Part shown: one piece after another, positions 9,421 to 16,924 of the stretch | How the letters are laid out: each line of letters begins with the position of its first letter | Position numbering within the stretch: position 1 is the first letter of the stretch | Source: Comamonas testosteroni | Lineage (GTDB): Bacteria > Pseudomonadota > Gammaproteobacteria > Burkholderiales > Burkholderiaceae_C | Direction: 5' to 3' | NCBI RefSeq assembly: GCF_030505195.1 | Contig: NZ_CP129672.1 | Location: forward strand, 3,754,501 to 3,818,500 | DNA length: 64,000 bases | The notes under the pieces: generated by a model | The model's input: only the letters and a program-made list of their open reading frames with translations | Told to the model about the DNA's origin: nothing | Databases searched by the model: none | Program-made: the position numbers and the translations under genes

Positions 9421-9786
9421 TCAGGACAGATCGAGCACGCAGCCGTCGCCGATGCTGTCGCGCCAGACACGGATGCGGCTGGGCGCAGGCTCAAGGTCGG
9501 CCAGGGCATTGGCGATGAAGAGACAGAGGTTTTCCAGCGTAGGCTTGCCCAGGCCCGGCACTTCATCGAGAAAGTGGTGGTCGAGTTGATCGCGCAGCAG
9601 CTCCAGGCGTGCGCGCAGGTGGCCGAGGTCGATGACCATGCCGTTGTCCGGATTGCGCGGGCCTCTCACGCTGACCTCCGCCCAATAGGTGTGGCCGTGA
9701 ATGCGGCGGCTGCTCTCGGTCTCGATAGCGCGCTCCAGGGTATGGGCGGCATCGAAGAAAAAACGCTGGTGAACGGTGAACTGCAT
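9421..9786 (-). CDS. queD: QueD-family 6-carboxytetrahydropterin synthase homologue lacking the catalytic Cys
   Basis: The QueD family converts 7,8-dihydroneopterin triphosphate to 6-carboxytetrahydropterin in queuosine synthesis. The 121-residue product has zinc ligands H15 (FDAAH), H30 and H32 (HGH), and LDHHFLDEVPGL. The usual C-x3-HGH cysteine is replaced by Ser26 (SRRIHGH), and the late catalytic Glu region reads WRDSIGDGC, with Asp where E. coli QueD has Glu. It lies just downstream of queE, supporting a queuosine role, although activity without Cys is an open question. The start at 9786 is chosen because the frame upstream is repeat-derived. Confidence 0.82.
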   Translation of the reverse strand: MQFTVHQRFFFDAAHTLERAIETESSRRIHGHTYWAEVSVRGPRNPDNGMVIDLGHLRARLELLRDQLDHHFLDEVPGLGKPTLENLCLFIANALADLEPAPSRIRVWRDSIGDGCVLDLS

Positions 9787-9857
9787 ATCAGTGATCGGTG
9801 GCGCTGAGCATTGTCTTCGGCCTTTGAGCTGGGAACGAACCCCATGGCGGACGGCCG

Positions 9858-9939
9858 GCAAGGGCTCGGGCCGGCCGCGCCGCCCCGCAGCAAAGGCCGT
9901 CGTCCCCCTGGGGGGAAGGCGCGAAGCGACTCAGGGGGG
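9858..9939 (-). repeat. Dispersed stop-proximal GC-rich element, copy 1
   Basis: It lies between queE and queD and begins directly after the queE stop codon. On the minus strand it reads CCCCCCTGAGTCGCTTCGC ... and ends in CTGCGGGGCGGC followed by GCCCTTGC. The C-run and G-run arms (about 9904-9908 and 9910-9915) can pair. It belongs to a family with copies at 14655, 15323, 18033, 18237, 18441, 20863 and 33601. Confidence 0.8.
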
Positions 9940-10578
9940 TCATCTAATTCCAGTGAGCTTATGGGTTTGCAGGCTCAGACGCCAGCCGGGGCGCTGCATG
10001 CATTGCTCGATACAGGCGCCAATATTGCTGCTCTGCCGGGCGTTGTCCATGGGCTGCAGAAAATAGTGCTGGAACTCGGTGCTGGCTTCAATGGCTTCCA
10101 GATCGAACGTGGGCTGAGGCCAGACCAGCTTGAGCTCCTGGCCGCTGCGCTGAATCCAGTCGGCACCGGCCTTGGGGCTGATACACAGCCAGTCTATGCC
10201 TTCGGGCGCGGTCACCGTGCCGTTGCTTTCTACCGAGATGCGAAAGCCGCGCGCATGCAGGGCGGCGATCAGGGCCTGGTCGACCTGCAGCAAAGGCTCG
10301 CCGCCCGTCAGCACCACCATGCGGTGCTGGCTGTCGTTGGCAGGCCACTGGCTGAGAATGCGCTCGGCCAGCGCATCGGCGGTGGCGAACTTGCCGCCCA
10401 GGGTGCCGTCAGTGCCGACAAAATCGGTATCGCAGAACTGGCAGATGGCATTGGAGCGGTCCTGTTCACGGCCCGTCCACAGATTGCAGCCCGCAAAGCG
10501 GCAGAACACGGCAGGCATGCCGGCCTGGCCGCCTTCGCCTTGCAAGGTGTAGAAAATTTCTTTGACGCTGTATGTCAT
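9940..10578 (-). CDS. queE: 7-carboxy-7-deazaguanine synthase (radical SAM)
   Basis: Ring-contracts 6-carboxytetrahydropterin to 7-carboxy-7-deazaguanine in queuosine synthesis. The 212-residue product has the QueE-type cluster motif C31-x14-C46-x2-C49 (the long-spacer variant of some QueE), YTLQGEGGQAG at the N-terminus and LTGGEPLLQ for SAM binding. It is upstream of queD, with a repeat element in the gap. The length is normal. Confidence 0.93.
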   Translation of the reverse strand: MTYSVKEIFYTLQGEGGQAGMPAVFCRFAGCNLWTGREQDRSNAICQFCDTDFVGTDGTLGGKFATADALAERILSQWPANDSQHRMVVLTGGEPLLQVDQALIAALHARGFRISVESNGTVTAPEGIDWLCISPKAGADWIQRSGQELKLVWPQPTFDLEAIEASTEFQHYFLQPMDNARQSSNIGACIEQCMQRPGWRLSLQTHKLTGIR

Positions 10579-10714
10579 GTCGAATGTGTCGCGTCAAGGC
10601 GCGGTGGAACAAGCGGCGGCTGCGCGGCAGCCCAGGATGTGAATGTAAGCCCTTGCTGAACTTCTCGTGGGCCCTAGGGTTACAAGGCCGAGGCTTGGCA
10701 ACCGGTTTCAGGCC

Positions 10715-11572
10715 TCACACCGGGGTGTAGGCCAGGCGCACATAAATGGGCGCATAGGCTTCGGCCTGGGTGATTTCGATCAGCGTTTCCTTGGCCAGCT
10801 CCAGCATGGCGATAAAGGTCACGACCAGCACGGTCGAGCCTTTTTCCGGATTGAAGATGCGCTCGAACTCCACAAAACGCTGGCCCTGCAGCTGCTTGAG
10901 GATCTGGCTCATGTACTCGCGTACCGACAGCTCTTCGCGCGTGATCTTGTGGCTTTGCACCAGCTTGGCGCGCTTGAGGATGTCGCGCCAGGCCGCTTGC
11001 AGCTCGCCGATTTCCACATCTGGAAAGCGCGGCTGCAGGCTTTGCTCGATATAGACCGTGGCCTTGAGAAAATCGCGCCCGAAGGTGGGTAGCTGCCCCA
11101 GCTGCTGGGCGGCCAGCTTCATCTGCTCGTATTCGAGCAGGCGGCGCACCAGCTCGGCGCGCGGGTCCTCGGCCTCCTCGCCGCCCTCCTGCTTCTTGGG
11201 CGGCAGCAGCATGCGCGACTTGATCTCGATGAGCATGGCTGCCATCAGCAGATATTCGGCTGCCAGCTCCAGATTGCGGCTGCGCACCTCGTCCACATAG
11301 GTCATGTACTGGCGCGTCACGTCCAGCATGGGGATGTCGAGGATGTTGAAGTTTTGCTTGCGGATCAGATAGAGCAGCAAGTCCAGCGGGCCTTCAAAGG
11401 CTTCGAGAAAGACTTCCAGTGCATCGGGCGGGATATAGAGATCCTGGGGCAGCGCAAACAGCGGCTCGCCGTACAGGCGTGCCAGAGCCACCTGATCGAC
11501 GACCGAAGGCGACGGGTCAGGGGCATCCGGGTTCTGGCCCGGCAACAGGGTCTGCTCTTCAGCCTCGCTCAT
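10715..11572 (-). CDS. scpA: Segregation and condensation protein A
   Basis: Kleisin subunit of the SMC-ScpAB condensin complex in the cytoplasm. The 285-residue product has the ScpA core: FEGPLDLLLYLIRKQNFNI, LAAEYLLMAAMLIEIKSRML and a C-terminal winged-helix region with FIAMLELAKE. An N-terminal extension of about 50 residues before the core is Pro/Asp-rich. No scpB or smc is adjacent. It lies 70 bp downstream of the DUF3460 gene on the same strand. Confidence 0.92.
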   Translation of the reverse strand: MSEAEEQTLLPGQNPDAPDPSPSVVDQVALARLYGEPLFALPQDLYIPPDALEVFLEAFEGPLDLLLYLIRKQNFNILDIPMLDVTRQYMTYVDEVRSRNLELAAEYLLMAAMLIEIKSRMLLPPKKQEGGEEAEDPRAELVRRLLEYEQMKLAAQQLGQLPTFGRDFLKATVYIEQSLQPRFPDVEIGELQAAWRDILKRAKLVQSHKITREELSVREYMSQILKQLQGQRFVEFERIFNPEKGSTVLVVTFIAMLELAKETLIEITQAEAYAPIYVRLAYTPV

Positions 11573-11642
11573 GGTCTGCTATGGATTGCCGAACCGAGCG
11601 CGCTTGATGAATAAGCGCTGGAGGCTGATTTCATCGAAAAGA

Positions 11643-11849
11643 TCAGGAGTGGTTGGTCTGGTACACGTAGGGCTGTTGTTCCACGCGGCCGGCGCGCAGA
11701 TCTTCCCAGACTTCATAGTTCACGTCCTTGTCCCACAGCAGGGCGCGACCGGCTTGCTGCTGCTTGTCCAGCTCGGGCTTTTGCTGCTTCAGGTCGTTGA
11801 TGAAGTTGGTGGTGTCGGAACGGTAGTCGGGGCGACGGAAGAAAGACAT
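11643..11849 (-). CDS. DUF3460 family small protein
   Basis: The 68-residue product (MSFFRRPDYRSDTTNFINDL..., LLWDKDVN) matches the small DUF3460 proteins of Betaproteobacteria. It is soluble, with no catalytic motif and no known function. It is probably co-transcribed with scpA downstream, an arrangement common in the group. Confidence 0.82.
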   Translation of the reverse strand: MSFFRRPDYRSDTTNFINDLKQQKPELDKQQQAGRALLWDKDVNYEVWEDLRAGRVEQQPYVYQTNHS

Positions 11850-11882
11850 ATGTGTAAAACCTCTCAGAACAGCGGATTTTAG

Positions 11883-11967
11883 CCCGTCGCGGGCGCAAGG
11901 CCCGCTGCGGGCCTTTAGAACGTGCTTGCGATCTCTACGCGGCGCGAGGAGATCGCAAGCACGTTCT
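11883..11967 (-). terminator. Array of hairpins including a perfect 19-bp inverted repeat
   Basis: Arms AGAACGTGCTTGCGATCTC (11917-11935) and its exact complement (11949-11967) flank a 13-nt loop. A second hairpin with GGCCCGC/GCGGGCC arms (about 11897-11914) and a third, GCCCG/CGGGC, at 11882-11894 follow. The 19-bp arm touches the stop codon of the minus-strand gene ending at 11967. It is probably a termination or mRNA-end structure, although no T-run follows. Confidence 0.6.
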
Positions 11968-12425
11968 TATAGATCCTTGAGACAGATCTGCGCGAACTCC
12001 TTGCAGTCGGCAGAGGCCAGGGGCGAATCGACGATCTTGCGCAGCACGGCTGCAAATTCGGCGGCTCCGACCGGGTTCGGGTCGCCGCGCTGAAAGTCTT
12101 CATCCACACGCATGGTGCGGTCCAGCCAGCCTATCACCTGCACGCTGGGTTGGCGCTCCAGCGACGCCAGCAAGGCCGGGGTGTAGGCGGCCATGGGGTG
12201 CTCCTCGATCAGGCTGCCGAACGGGCCCGGGCCGCCATAGTCCAGTTCGGGATAGGTTTCGATCAGCGTCAGGATATGCGGCAGGACCTGCTCCAGTGCC
12301 GCGTCCTGCAGTGTCTGCAGGTGCTCGTAGACGGGATCGATGATCAGCCATTTGTCCTGCTGATCCCGCGCCGCCTGCGCGGCGCTGGTGAATTGGGAAA
12401 ACAGTTGCTCAAGGGTTGTGCTCAC
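11967..12425 (-). CDS. Hypothetical protein
   Basis: Not recognised. The 152-residue product, with a GTG start at 12425 preceded by GGAG, is soluble and alpha-helical. It is rich in Glu/Leu, with LPHILTLIETYPELDYGGPG, SLIEEHPMAAYTPALLASL and a C-terminal CKEFAQICLKDL. The layout resembles small immunity or cytosolic helper proteins, but I can name no family. It is divergent from the BamE-type gene. The frame stays open further upstream, but that part overlaps the divergent gene, so the GTG is preferred. Confidence 0.7.
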   Translation of the reverse strand: MSTTLEQLFSQFTSAAQAARDQQDKWLIIDPVYEHLQTLQDAALEQVLPHILTLIETYPELDYGGPGPFGSLIEEHPMAAYTPALLASLERQPSVQVIGWLDRTMRVDEDFQRGDPNPVGAAEFAAVLRKIVDSPLASADCKEFAQICLKDL

Positions 12426-12530
12426 TGGGATGGCTCCGTTTTGACAAGCGTTTGCAAAAGTGGCGCGTGCGCGCGGGTGGCTTGCTGTCAGAATTCGCAT
12501 TCTGTCTGGCAAGCATTGTGATTCAAGTCC

Positions 12531-13037
12531 ATGAATATTTTTTCCCGTGTGACGGCGGCCCTGGCGGCAGCTGCAATCAGCACCCTGGCGCTGCTGGGGT
12601 GCGACGAGCAGAAGATCAAGGAGCTGGAGGAGGGCCTGTCCACCGAGGCCGATGTGCGCGCAAAGTTTGGCGAGCCCGAACGCATCTGGAACGAAGAGGA
12701 TGGCTCGCGCACCTTTGAGTACAACCGCCAGCCGGCCGGTGCCAGGAACTACATGATCACCATAGGCGAGGACGGCAAGATGAGTGCGCTGCGCCAGGTG
12801 CTGGCTCCGCATGTGTTTGCGAGGATCGTGCCCGGCATGGAGGAAAACGAGGTGCGCCGCATGCTGGGCAAGCCCGCCAAGATGATGACTTACAAGCTCA
12901 AGCAGGAAACCGACTGGGACTGGAACTACATCGATCCGCCCACGCGCGAGATGCAGTTCACGGTGACCTTTGGCTCCGATGGCCGGGTGCTGCGCACGCT
13001 GAACCGCGAACGCCTGCCCGACGAGTCGCGCGGCTGA
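12531..13037 (+). CDS. bamE: BamE/SmpA-OmlA domain lipoprotein
   Basis: BamE is a lipoprotein of the beta-barrel assembly machine at the outer membrane. The 168-residue product has a lipobox LALLGC (Cys24). It carries two SmpA/OmlA-like modules: LSTEADVRAKFGEPERIW with FEYNRQPAG, and PGMEENEVRRMLGKPAKMM. The pattern G-x-x-x-x-x-V-x-x-x-x-G-x-P is repeated. It is longer than enteric BamE (113) because of the duplicated module, so it may be a BamE paralogue rather than the essential subunit. Confidence 0.75.
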   Translation: MNIFSRVTAALAAAAISTLALLGCDEQKIKELEEGLSTEADVRAKFGEPERIWNEEDGSRTFEYNRQPAGARNYMITIGEDGKMSALRQVLAPHVFARIVPGMEENEVRRMLGKPAKMMTYKLKQETDWDWNYIDPPTREMQFTVTFGSDGRVLRTLNRERLPDESRG

Positions 13038-13064
13038 GCGGCCGCCAAGCGGCCGGATCGGCTC

Positions 13065-13101
13065 AAAGCCCTGCCTGCGATGGTGCAGTCGGGGCTTTTT
13101 T
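13065..13101 (+). terminator. Rho-independent terminator after the BamE-type gene
   Basis: AAAGCCC (13065-13071) and GGGCTTT (13092-13098) pair around an 20-nt loop, and T residues continue to 13100. The rest of the 323-bp gap before the YitT gene shows only a short AATTGATAGCTTGTAGTGCTT segment (about 13162-13182), resembling short repeats frequent in Comamonadaceae. Confidence 0.75.
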
Positions 13102-13360
13102 GCATCTTGACAGGCAGGCCTGCGCGCATACGTGGGTGACGGGCGTGCTGGATCGCTTCTGAATTGATAGCTTGTAGTGCTTTAGCCGTGAGCGATGGAG
13201 GCCGAAAAGCTTGAAATTCTTGGTGGAGGGACTTCCGAAATTCCCCTTCGAGATTTGTTGCGTTGCAGCAAATCATGTGCATACAGCATGAGTCCATCCG
13301 TAAAATTAAGGGGTTTCCCGGTGTTATCCGCACCGGCACGCCCCGGTCTTTATCGAGATC

Positions 13361-14068
13361 ATGGGCATCAATCTTGCTGTCTTACCCGACATGTCCACAC
13401 CGCTATCTTCTTCGGCCAGCTCTGCTCTGGCCGGCCGCATGGATGCCCCCGCTGCTGCTGCACCGGCCACTTCGGGCCTGCGCCATGGCCGCTTCGAGGA
13501 CGCGCAGGCCCTGTTCACGGGCTCGCTGTTTGTCTCCATCACCATGATGCTGTTTGCGCAGGCGGGACTGCTCACAGGCAGCACGGCGGGCGTGGCCTTC
13601 TTGCTGCACTATGTGACGGGACTGCCTTTCGGTGCCGTCTTCTTTGTCATCAATCTGCCGTTCTACTGGTTTGCCTGGAAGCGCATGGGCGCGGAGTTCA
13701 CGGTCAAGACCTTCATCTCGGTCGCCATGCTGGCACTGATGGCCGATGTGGGCCCGCGCTTCATCCATATCGACTACCTGAATCCGCTCTATGCGGCCGT
13801 GGCTGGCGGCTTGCTCATGGGATCGGGTTGCCTGTTCCTGGCACGGCATCGCTCCAGTCTGGGCGGGGCCACCATCGTCTCGCTCTATCTGCAGGACCGC
13901 TACGGCATTCGCGCCGGCAAGGTGCAGATGACGATCGACTGCACAGTGGTGCTGCTGGCGCTGGCCATCGTGCCGCTGGAGCGCGTGGCGTATTCGGTGC
14001 TTGCGGCGGTGATCATGAGCATGTTTCTGTGGATCAGCCATCGTCCAGGCCGCTATCAGGGCAACTGA
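13361..14068 (+). CDS. YitT-family integral membrane protein
   Basis: Multi-pass inner membrane protein of 235 residues with five to six hydrophobic segments. It has the family pattern AGLLTGSTAGVAFLLHYVTG, FFVINLPFYWFAW, YAAVAGGLLMGSGCLFLAR and SSLGGATIVSLYLQDR. YitT proteins have no settled function. GAG precedes the ATG at 13361; a second in-frame ATG at 13391 (MSTPLSSS) is also plausible. It is a single-gene unit ended by the hairpin at 14084. Confidence 0.82.
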   Translation: MGINLAVLPDMSTPLSSSASSALAGRMDAPAAAAPATSGLRHGRFEDAQALFTGSLFVSITMMLFAQAGLLTGSTAGVAFLLHYVTGLPFGAVFFVINLPFYWFAWKRMGAEFTVKTFISVAMLALMADVGPRFIHIDYLNPLYAAVAGGLLMGSGCLFLARHRSSLGGATIVSLYLQDRYGIRAGKVQMTIDCTVVLLALAIVPLERVAYSVLAAVIMSMFLWISHRPGRYQGN

Positions 14069-14083
14069 GGCCTGTCATCCATG

Positions 14084-14122
14084 AAAAAGCCCCGCTCCGG
14101 TGCAAACCGGGCGGGGCTTTTT
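14084..14122 (+). terminator. Rho-independent terminator of the YitT gene
   Basis: Arms AAAAAGCCCCGC (14084-14095) and GCGGGGCTTTTT (14111-14122) are perfectly complementary. The A-run also makes it usable from the other strand, where soxZ ends at 14238. Confidence 0.9.
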
Positions 14123-14237
14123 CATCGCAGGGCCGCCCCAAGATGAAAACGCCGGGCCCGCCTAGGCCCTCTTAAGGAGGGTCCGCAGCCACACCTGGTG
14201 GGCAGGCGCGGGGAGCCATTTTTCATGGGGCTTGTCA

Positions 14238-14567
14238 TCAGGCGACGCTGATCGTCTTCTGGGCACTCAGCGTCTGGCCCTGCTCGTCCTTCCACTGCAT
14301 CTGCAGCTCGCCGCTTTCCCGGGCCACAAAGGTGAACTCGATATAGGGGTTCTGCGCAATCGAGATGCCAGGCTCCCAGCTGAACAGCAAGGCGTTGCCC
14401 AGCCGGGCTTCGAAACGGCTCACGATATTGCGCGGACGCACCTTGCCCGTGGCCGGGTCGGTGCGCAGACCGCTTTCCATGACATGTTCCATCTGCGCGC
14501 GCACGCGCAGCACTTCGCCCTTCTTGGGGTTGGCATTGCTGACCCAGACGCGGGGTGGTTTACTCAT
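14238..14567 (-). CDS. soxZ: Thiosulfate oxidation carrier protein SoxZ
   Basis: SoxZ partners SoxY as the periplasmic sulfur-carrier heterodimer. The 109-residue product has no signal peptide (SoxZ is exported with SoxY). It has RVRAQMEHVMESGLR and IVSRFEARLGN..LFSWEPGIS, the immunoglobulin-like fold pattern of SoxZ. The ATG at 14567 follows GGAA at good spacing. It lies downstream of soxY with one dispersed repeat in the gap. No soxA, X, B, C or D is in the window. Confidence 0.93.
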   Translation of the reverse strand: MSKPPRVWVSNANPKKGEVLRVRAQMEHVMESGLRTDPATGKVRPRNIVSRFEARLGNALLFSWEPGISIAQNPYIEFTFVARESGELQMQWKDEQGQTLSAQKTISVA

Positions 14568-14654
14568 CAAAATTCCTTTCAGTTCAGGCATCCGTCGTGA
14601 ATGTGGATGCAGCTACGCCCCGAACCAGAAGTGGGCCTGGGCCAGCAGCCGCCG

Positions 14655-14747
14655 CGCAAAGGCCGCCCTGCCGCGCGGGCGGTGTCCCCCTCGGCCACGC
14701 AAAGCGTGTCACAACAGAGGGGGGAGGGCGCGCAGCGACTCAGGGGG
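14655..14747 (-). repeat. Dispersed stop-proximal element, copy 2 (diverged)
   Basis: It lies between soxY and soxZ and starts 11 nt after the soxY stop. The CCCCCTGAGTCGCTGCGCGC end is conserved. The middle carries an ACGCAAAGCGT-like stem (about 14697-14707), so the loop part has diverged from the other copies. Confidence 0.72.
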
Positions 14748-14758
14748 TGTTTCCAGAT

Positions 14759-15259
14759 TCACATGCCGCAGCCGCTGGCGGCCACGGTCGTCGCCTGTTT
14801 GGCAACCAGTATCTTGCCGCTTTTCATGCGTGCCAGGGCATACACGGTCTGCGATTGGGACAGGCGTATGCGCACCGCCGCCTCGGCCGTTCCGGCCGCA
14901 GCCGTGAACTGCATGCGGCAGGTCAGCGGCGAGGGGTTGAGTTCGGCCAGCACGATGATCTCCTCGCACCAGTCCTGCTCGGTGATGGGCAGCGTCACCT
15001 TGACCTTGACGGGAACGGCGCTGGGGTTGTCGGCCAGCACGGGAACCTCCAGCTGCAGGCCTTCGGCCAGGCCGGGCTTGCCGCCCGTGAATTGCTCCAT
15101 GTTCTTCCTGAACTCGGCCGGGTTCGGCGCCAGTGGCCCGACCAGCGGAGTCTTGGCCGCGCTGCTGGCTTGCGCCAGAGCCGATGCGGGCAGAGCCAGA
15201 CTGGCCCCGGCTGCCGCCGCGCTCAGCACCATGCTTCTACGGGTGGTGTTCTTGAACAT
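14759..15259 (-). CDS. soxY: Sulfur-carrier protein SoxY
   Basis: Periplasmic protein whose C-terminal cysteine carries the sulfur substrate during thiosulfate or sulfide oxidation. The 166-residue product has a Tat-type signal (RRSMVLSAAAAGASLALPA), exporting it with bound SoxZ. It has the SoxY core and a C-terminus ending SGCGM, with the swinging-arm Cys164 third from the end. The usual ending is GGCGG or GGCG, so a Met terminus is slightly unusual. It is in line with the FCSD-like gene upstream and soxZ downstream. Confidence 0.93.
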   Translation of the reverse strand: MFKNTTRRSMVLSAAAAGASLALPASALAQASSAAKTPLVGPLAPNPAEFRKNMEQFTGGKPGLAEGLQLEVPVLADNPSAVPVKVKVTLPITEQDWCEEIIVLAELNPSPLTCRMQFTAAAGTAEAAVRIRLSQSQTVYALARMKSGKILVAKQATTVAASGCGM

Positions 15260-15322
15260 TGCTTCTCTTCAATCCAATTAACAAAACTTCAAAACTCACA
15301 CCGGCTCCAAGTGAGAGACGCC

Positions 15323-15400
15323 AAGCAAGAGCCGCCTCGCGGCGAGGGCGTCGTCCCCCTCCCGAAGAGAGAGGGGGAAGCGGCAAAGCCGCTCAGGGGG
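15323..15400 (-). repeat. Dispersed stop-proximal element, copy 3
   Basis: It lies between the FCSD-like gene and soxY, starting 4-5 nt after the stop at 15405. Arms CCCCCTCCC and GAGAGGGGG (about 15355-15377), plus an inner GCGGC/GCCGC pair, make a strong hairpin. Confidence 0.8.
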
Positions 15401-15404
15401 AGAT

Positions 15405-16742
15405 TTAAGTGCCCAGGAAATCTCCGAACTTGCCGTTGATCCAGGCAAAGTCTTCCTGGACCAGATCGGAGGTGCGCACATCCATGTCGATCTGGGTCTG
15501 GTTGACCTGGCCGCTGGCGTCCACCTCGTATTCGAACTTCACCGAAATTTCCTCCTGAGGGTCGCCGTTGACCATCATGTAGCAGAGGTTGTCGGGCAAC
15601 CGGGCCACGACCTCCTTGCCGGCCACGCGCTCGGCAATGTTCCGGGCCACGATCTTGCCGACGTAATTGGCCACATGGCCGCTCTTGGGGTAGTGGCCGA
15701 ACTGGGGCGAGATCGCGCCCATCAGATCGCCGACGAAATACACGCGGTCGTCGCTTCTGGCGTGGAACAGGCGGTTGTGCATATCGGCCCAGCCCGTGGG
15801 CTTGCCGGTGGCCGCATCCTTGCCGATCAGATCGGCCTTCCAGACCATGTCGGCCGCCTGGTGGGGCGGCATGAGGATGGCATCGTCAAACTTGAAGTCG
15901 CCCGCGGCGGTCTTGATCTGCTTGTTGAAGGGGTCCACCTCCCTGACGCCGGCATTGGGCACATGGGTGATGATGTCTGCGTACAGCTCCTCGAAGGCCT
16001 GCTTGTAGCCCACGCCGATGGGGGCGATCTTGGGCTTGGGGTCGAGGATCAGGATCTTGCCGGGAATCTTGTTCTTCTTGATATGCCAGGCGATCAGGCA
16101 GGCGCGCTCATAGGGAGAGGGCGGGCAGCGATGCGGCGGAGGCGGCAGCGTCATCACCAGCGTGCCGCCCTTGAAGTTCTTGACCTTGCTCTTGAGCGAG
16201 AGCATTTCCTGATTCGGAATATAGGCGTTGGGAAAGTGGGTGCGCGTGTATTCGATGGCGCGCTGGTCGTTGCCGAACCAGGCCTCGTAGTCGTTGCGGA
16301 TGCCGCCCGAGAGAATCAGGAAGTCATACTCGATCAGGCCATGGGCCGTGCGCACCAGCTTCTTGTCGCGCTCGAAGCCGGTGACTTCGGTCTGCAGCAG
16401 CGTGTAGCCGTATTTGTTGGCCGGGTGCAGCATGTCGCGGTTCACGAAGTCCGTGCCGACTATGTCCACCAGCCACTTGTTGCTCATGGGGCCGGACCAG
16501 AAGGTCGGATTGCGCTCCAGCAGCACGACATCGGAAGCCGGAATCAGCTCGCGCAGATAGCGCGCCGCCGTGAGGCCGCCCCAGCCGCCGCCGCAGATCA
16601 CGATGCGCGGACCCTTGCCCTTGCGCGGCAGGATGGGCGACTGGCTGCTGATGATGGCGGGGGCAGCCATTGCCGGGCCGGCAGCGGCACCCAGAGCGAG
16701 TGCGGGCGGAGTCCAGAGGAAATGGCGACGTTGCATGAGCAT
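15405..16742 (-). CDS. FCSD-like flavoprotein without the covalent-FAD cysteine
   Basis: The 445-residue NAD(P)/FAD-dependent oxidoreductase has a twin-arginine leader (MQRRHFLW), the FAD site ICGGGWGGLTAARYL, and a C-terminal FCSD domain ending with the VQEDFAWINGKFGDFLGT region. Flavocytochrome c sulfide dehydrogenases attach FAD through a Cys in a YTC..SN motif. Here the position reads FWSGPMSN, so covalent attachment by that Cys is not possible. One redox-type Cys remains in LPDNLCYMM. The context (soxYZ downstream, transporter and true FccB upstream) points to periplasmic sulfur oxidation. ATG 16742 has AGGA 5 nt upstream and is preferred over 16754. Confidence 0.85.
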   Translation of the reverse strand: MLMQRRHFLWTPPALALGAAAGPAMAAPAIISSQSPILPRKGKGPRIVICGGGWGGLTAARYLRELIPASDVVLLERNPTFWSGPMSNKWLVDIVGTDFVNRDMLHPANKYGYTLLQTEVTGFERDKKLVRTAHGLIEYDFLILSGGIRNDYEAWFGNDQRAIEYTRTHFPNAYIPNQEMLSLKSKVKNFKGGTLVMTLPPPPHRCPPSPYERACLIAWHIKKNKIPGKILILDPKPKIAPIGVGYKQAFEELYADIITHVPNAGVREVDPFNKQIKTAAGDFKFDDAILMPPHQAADMVWKADLIGKDAATGKPTGWADMHNRLFHARSDDRVYFVGDLMGAISPQFGHYPKSGHVANYVGKIVARNIAERVAGKEVVARLPDNLCYMMVNGDPQEEISVKFEYEVDASGQVNQTQIDMDVRTSDLVQEDFAWINGKFGDFLGT

Positions 16743-16869
16743 TGTTCCTGTCATGGAAATGGGGCCTGATCAAGGCCTCGGATTCGGGGAAGGGGGAAGC
16801 AAGCTTGGGCGCAGTGCGATGGGATTGCCTCTGAGCCGACACGCGGCACAAGCAGAGCTGGTGGCTGGA

Positions 16870-16893
16870 GATTCTAGGATCAGGCCCTGATCC
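16870..16893 (-). promoter_or_regulatory. Putative promoter and operator upstream of the FCSD-like/soxYZ unit
   Basis: On the minus strand a TAGAAT -10-like hexamer (16871-16876) directly follows a 17-bp near-perfect dyad GGATCAGG-N-CCTGATCC (16877-16893) that occupies the spacer. The -35 is weak. The same CTAGAATC motif with a different palindrome occurs before the cytochrome gene at 20307. It lies inside the 182-bp gap between the YeeE-type and FCSD-like genes. Confidence 0.45.
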
Positions 16894-16924
16894 GGAATCG
16901 GTGAATACCCAAGCGAAGCCAGCG

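Noticed and set aside
13361..13390. Ten extra N-terminal residues of the YitT protein as a signal sequence
   Set aside because: The segment is too short and lacks a hydrophobic core; it reflects only uncertainty over which ATG is used.
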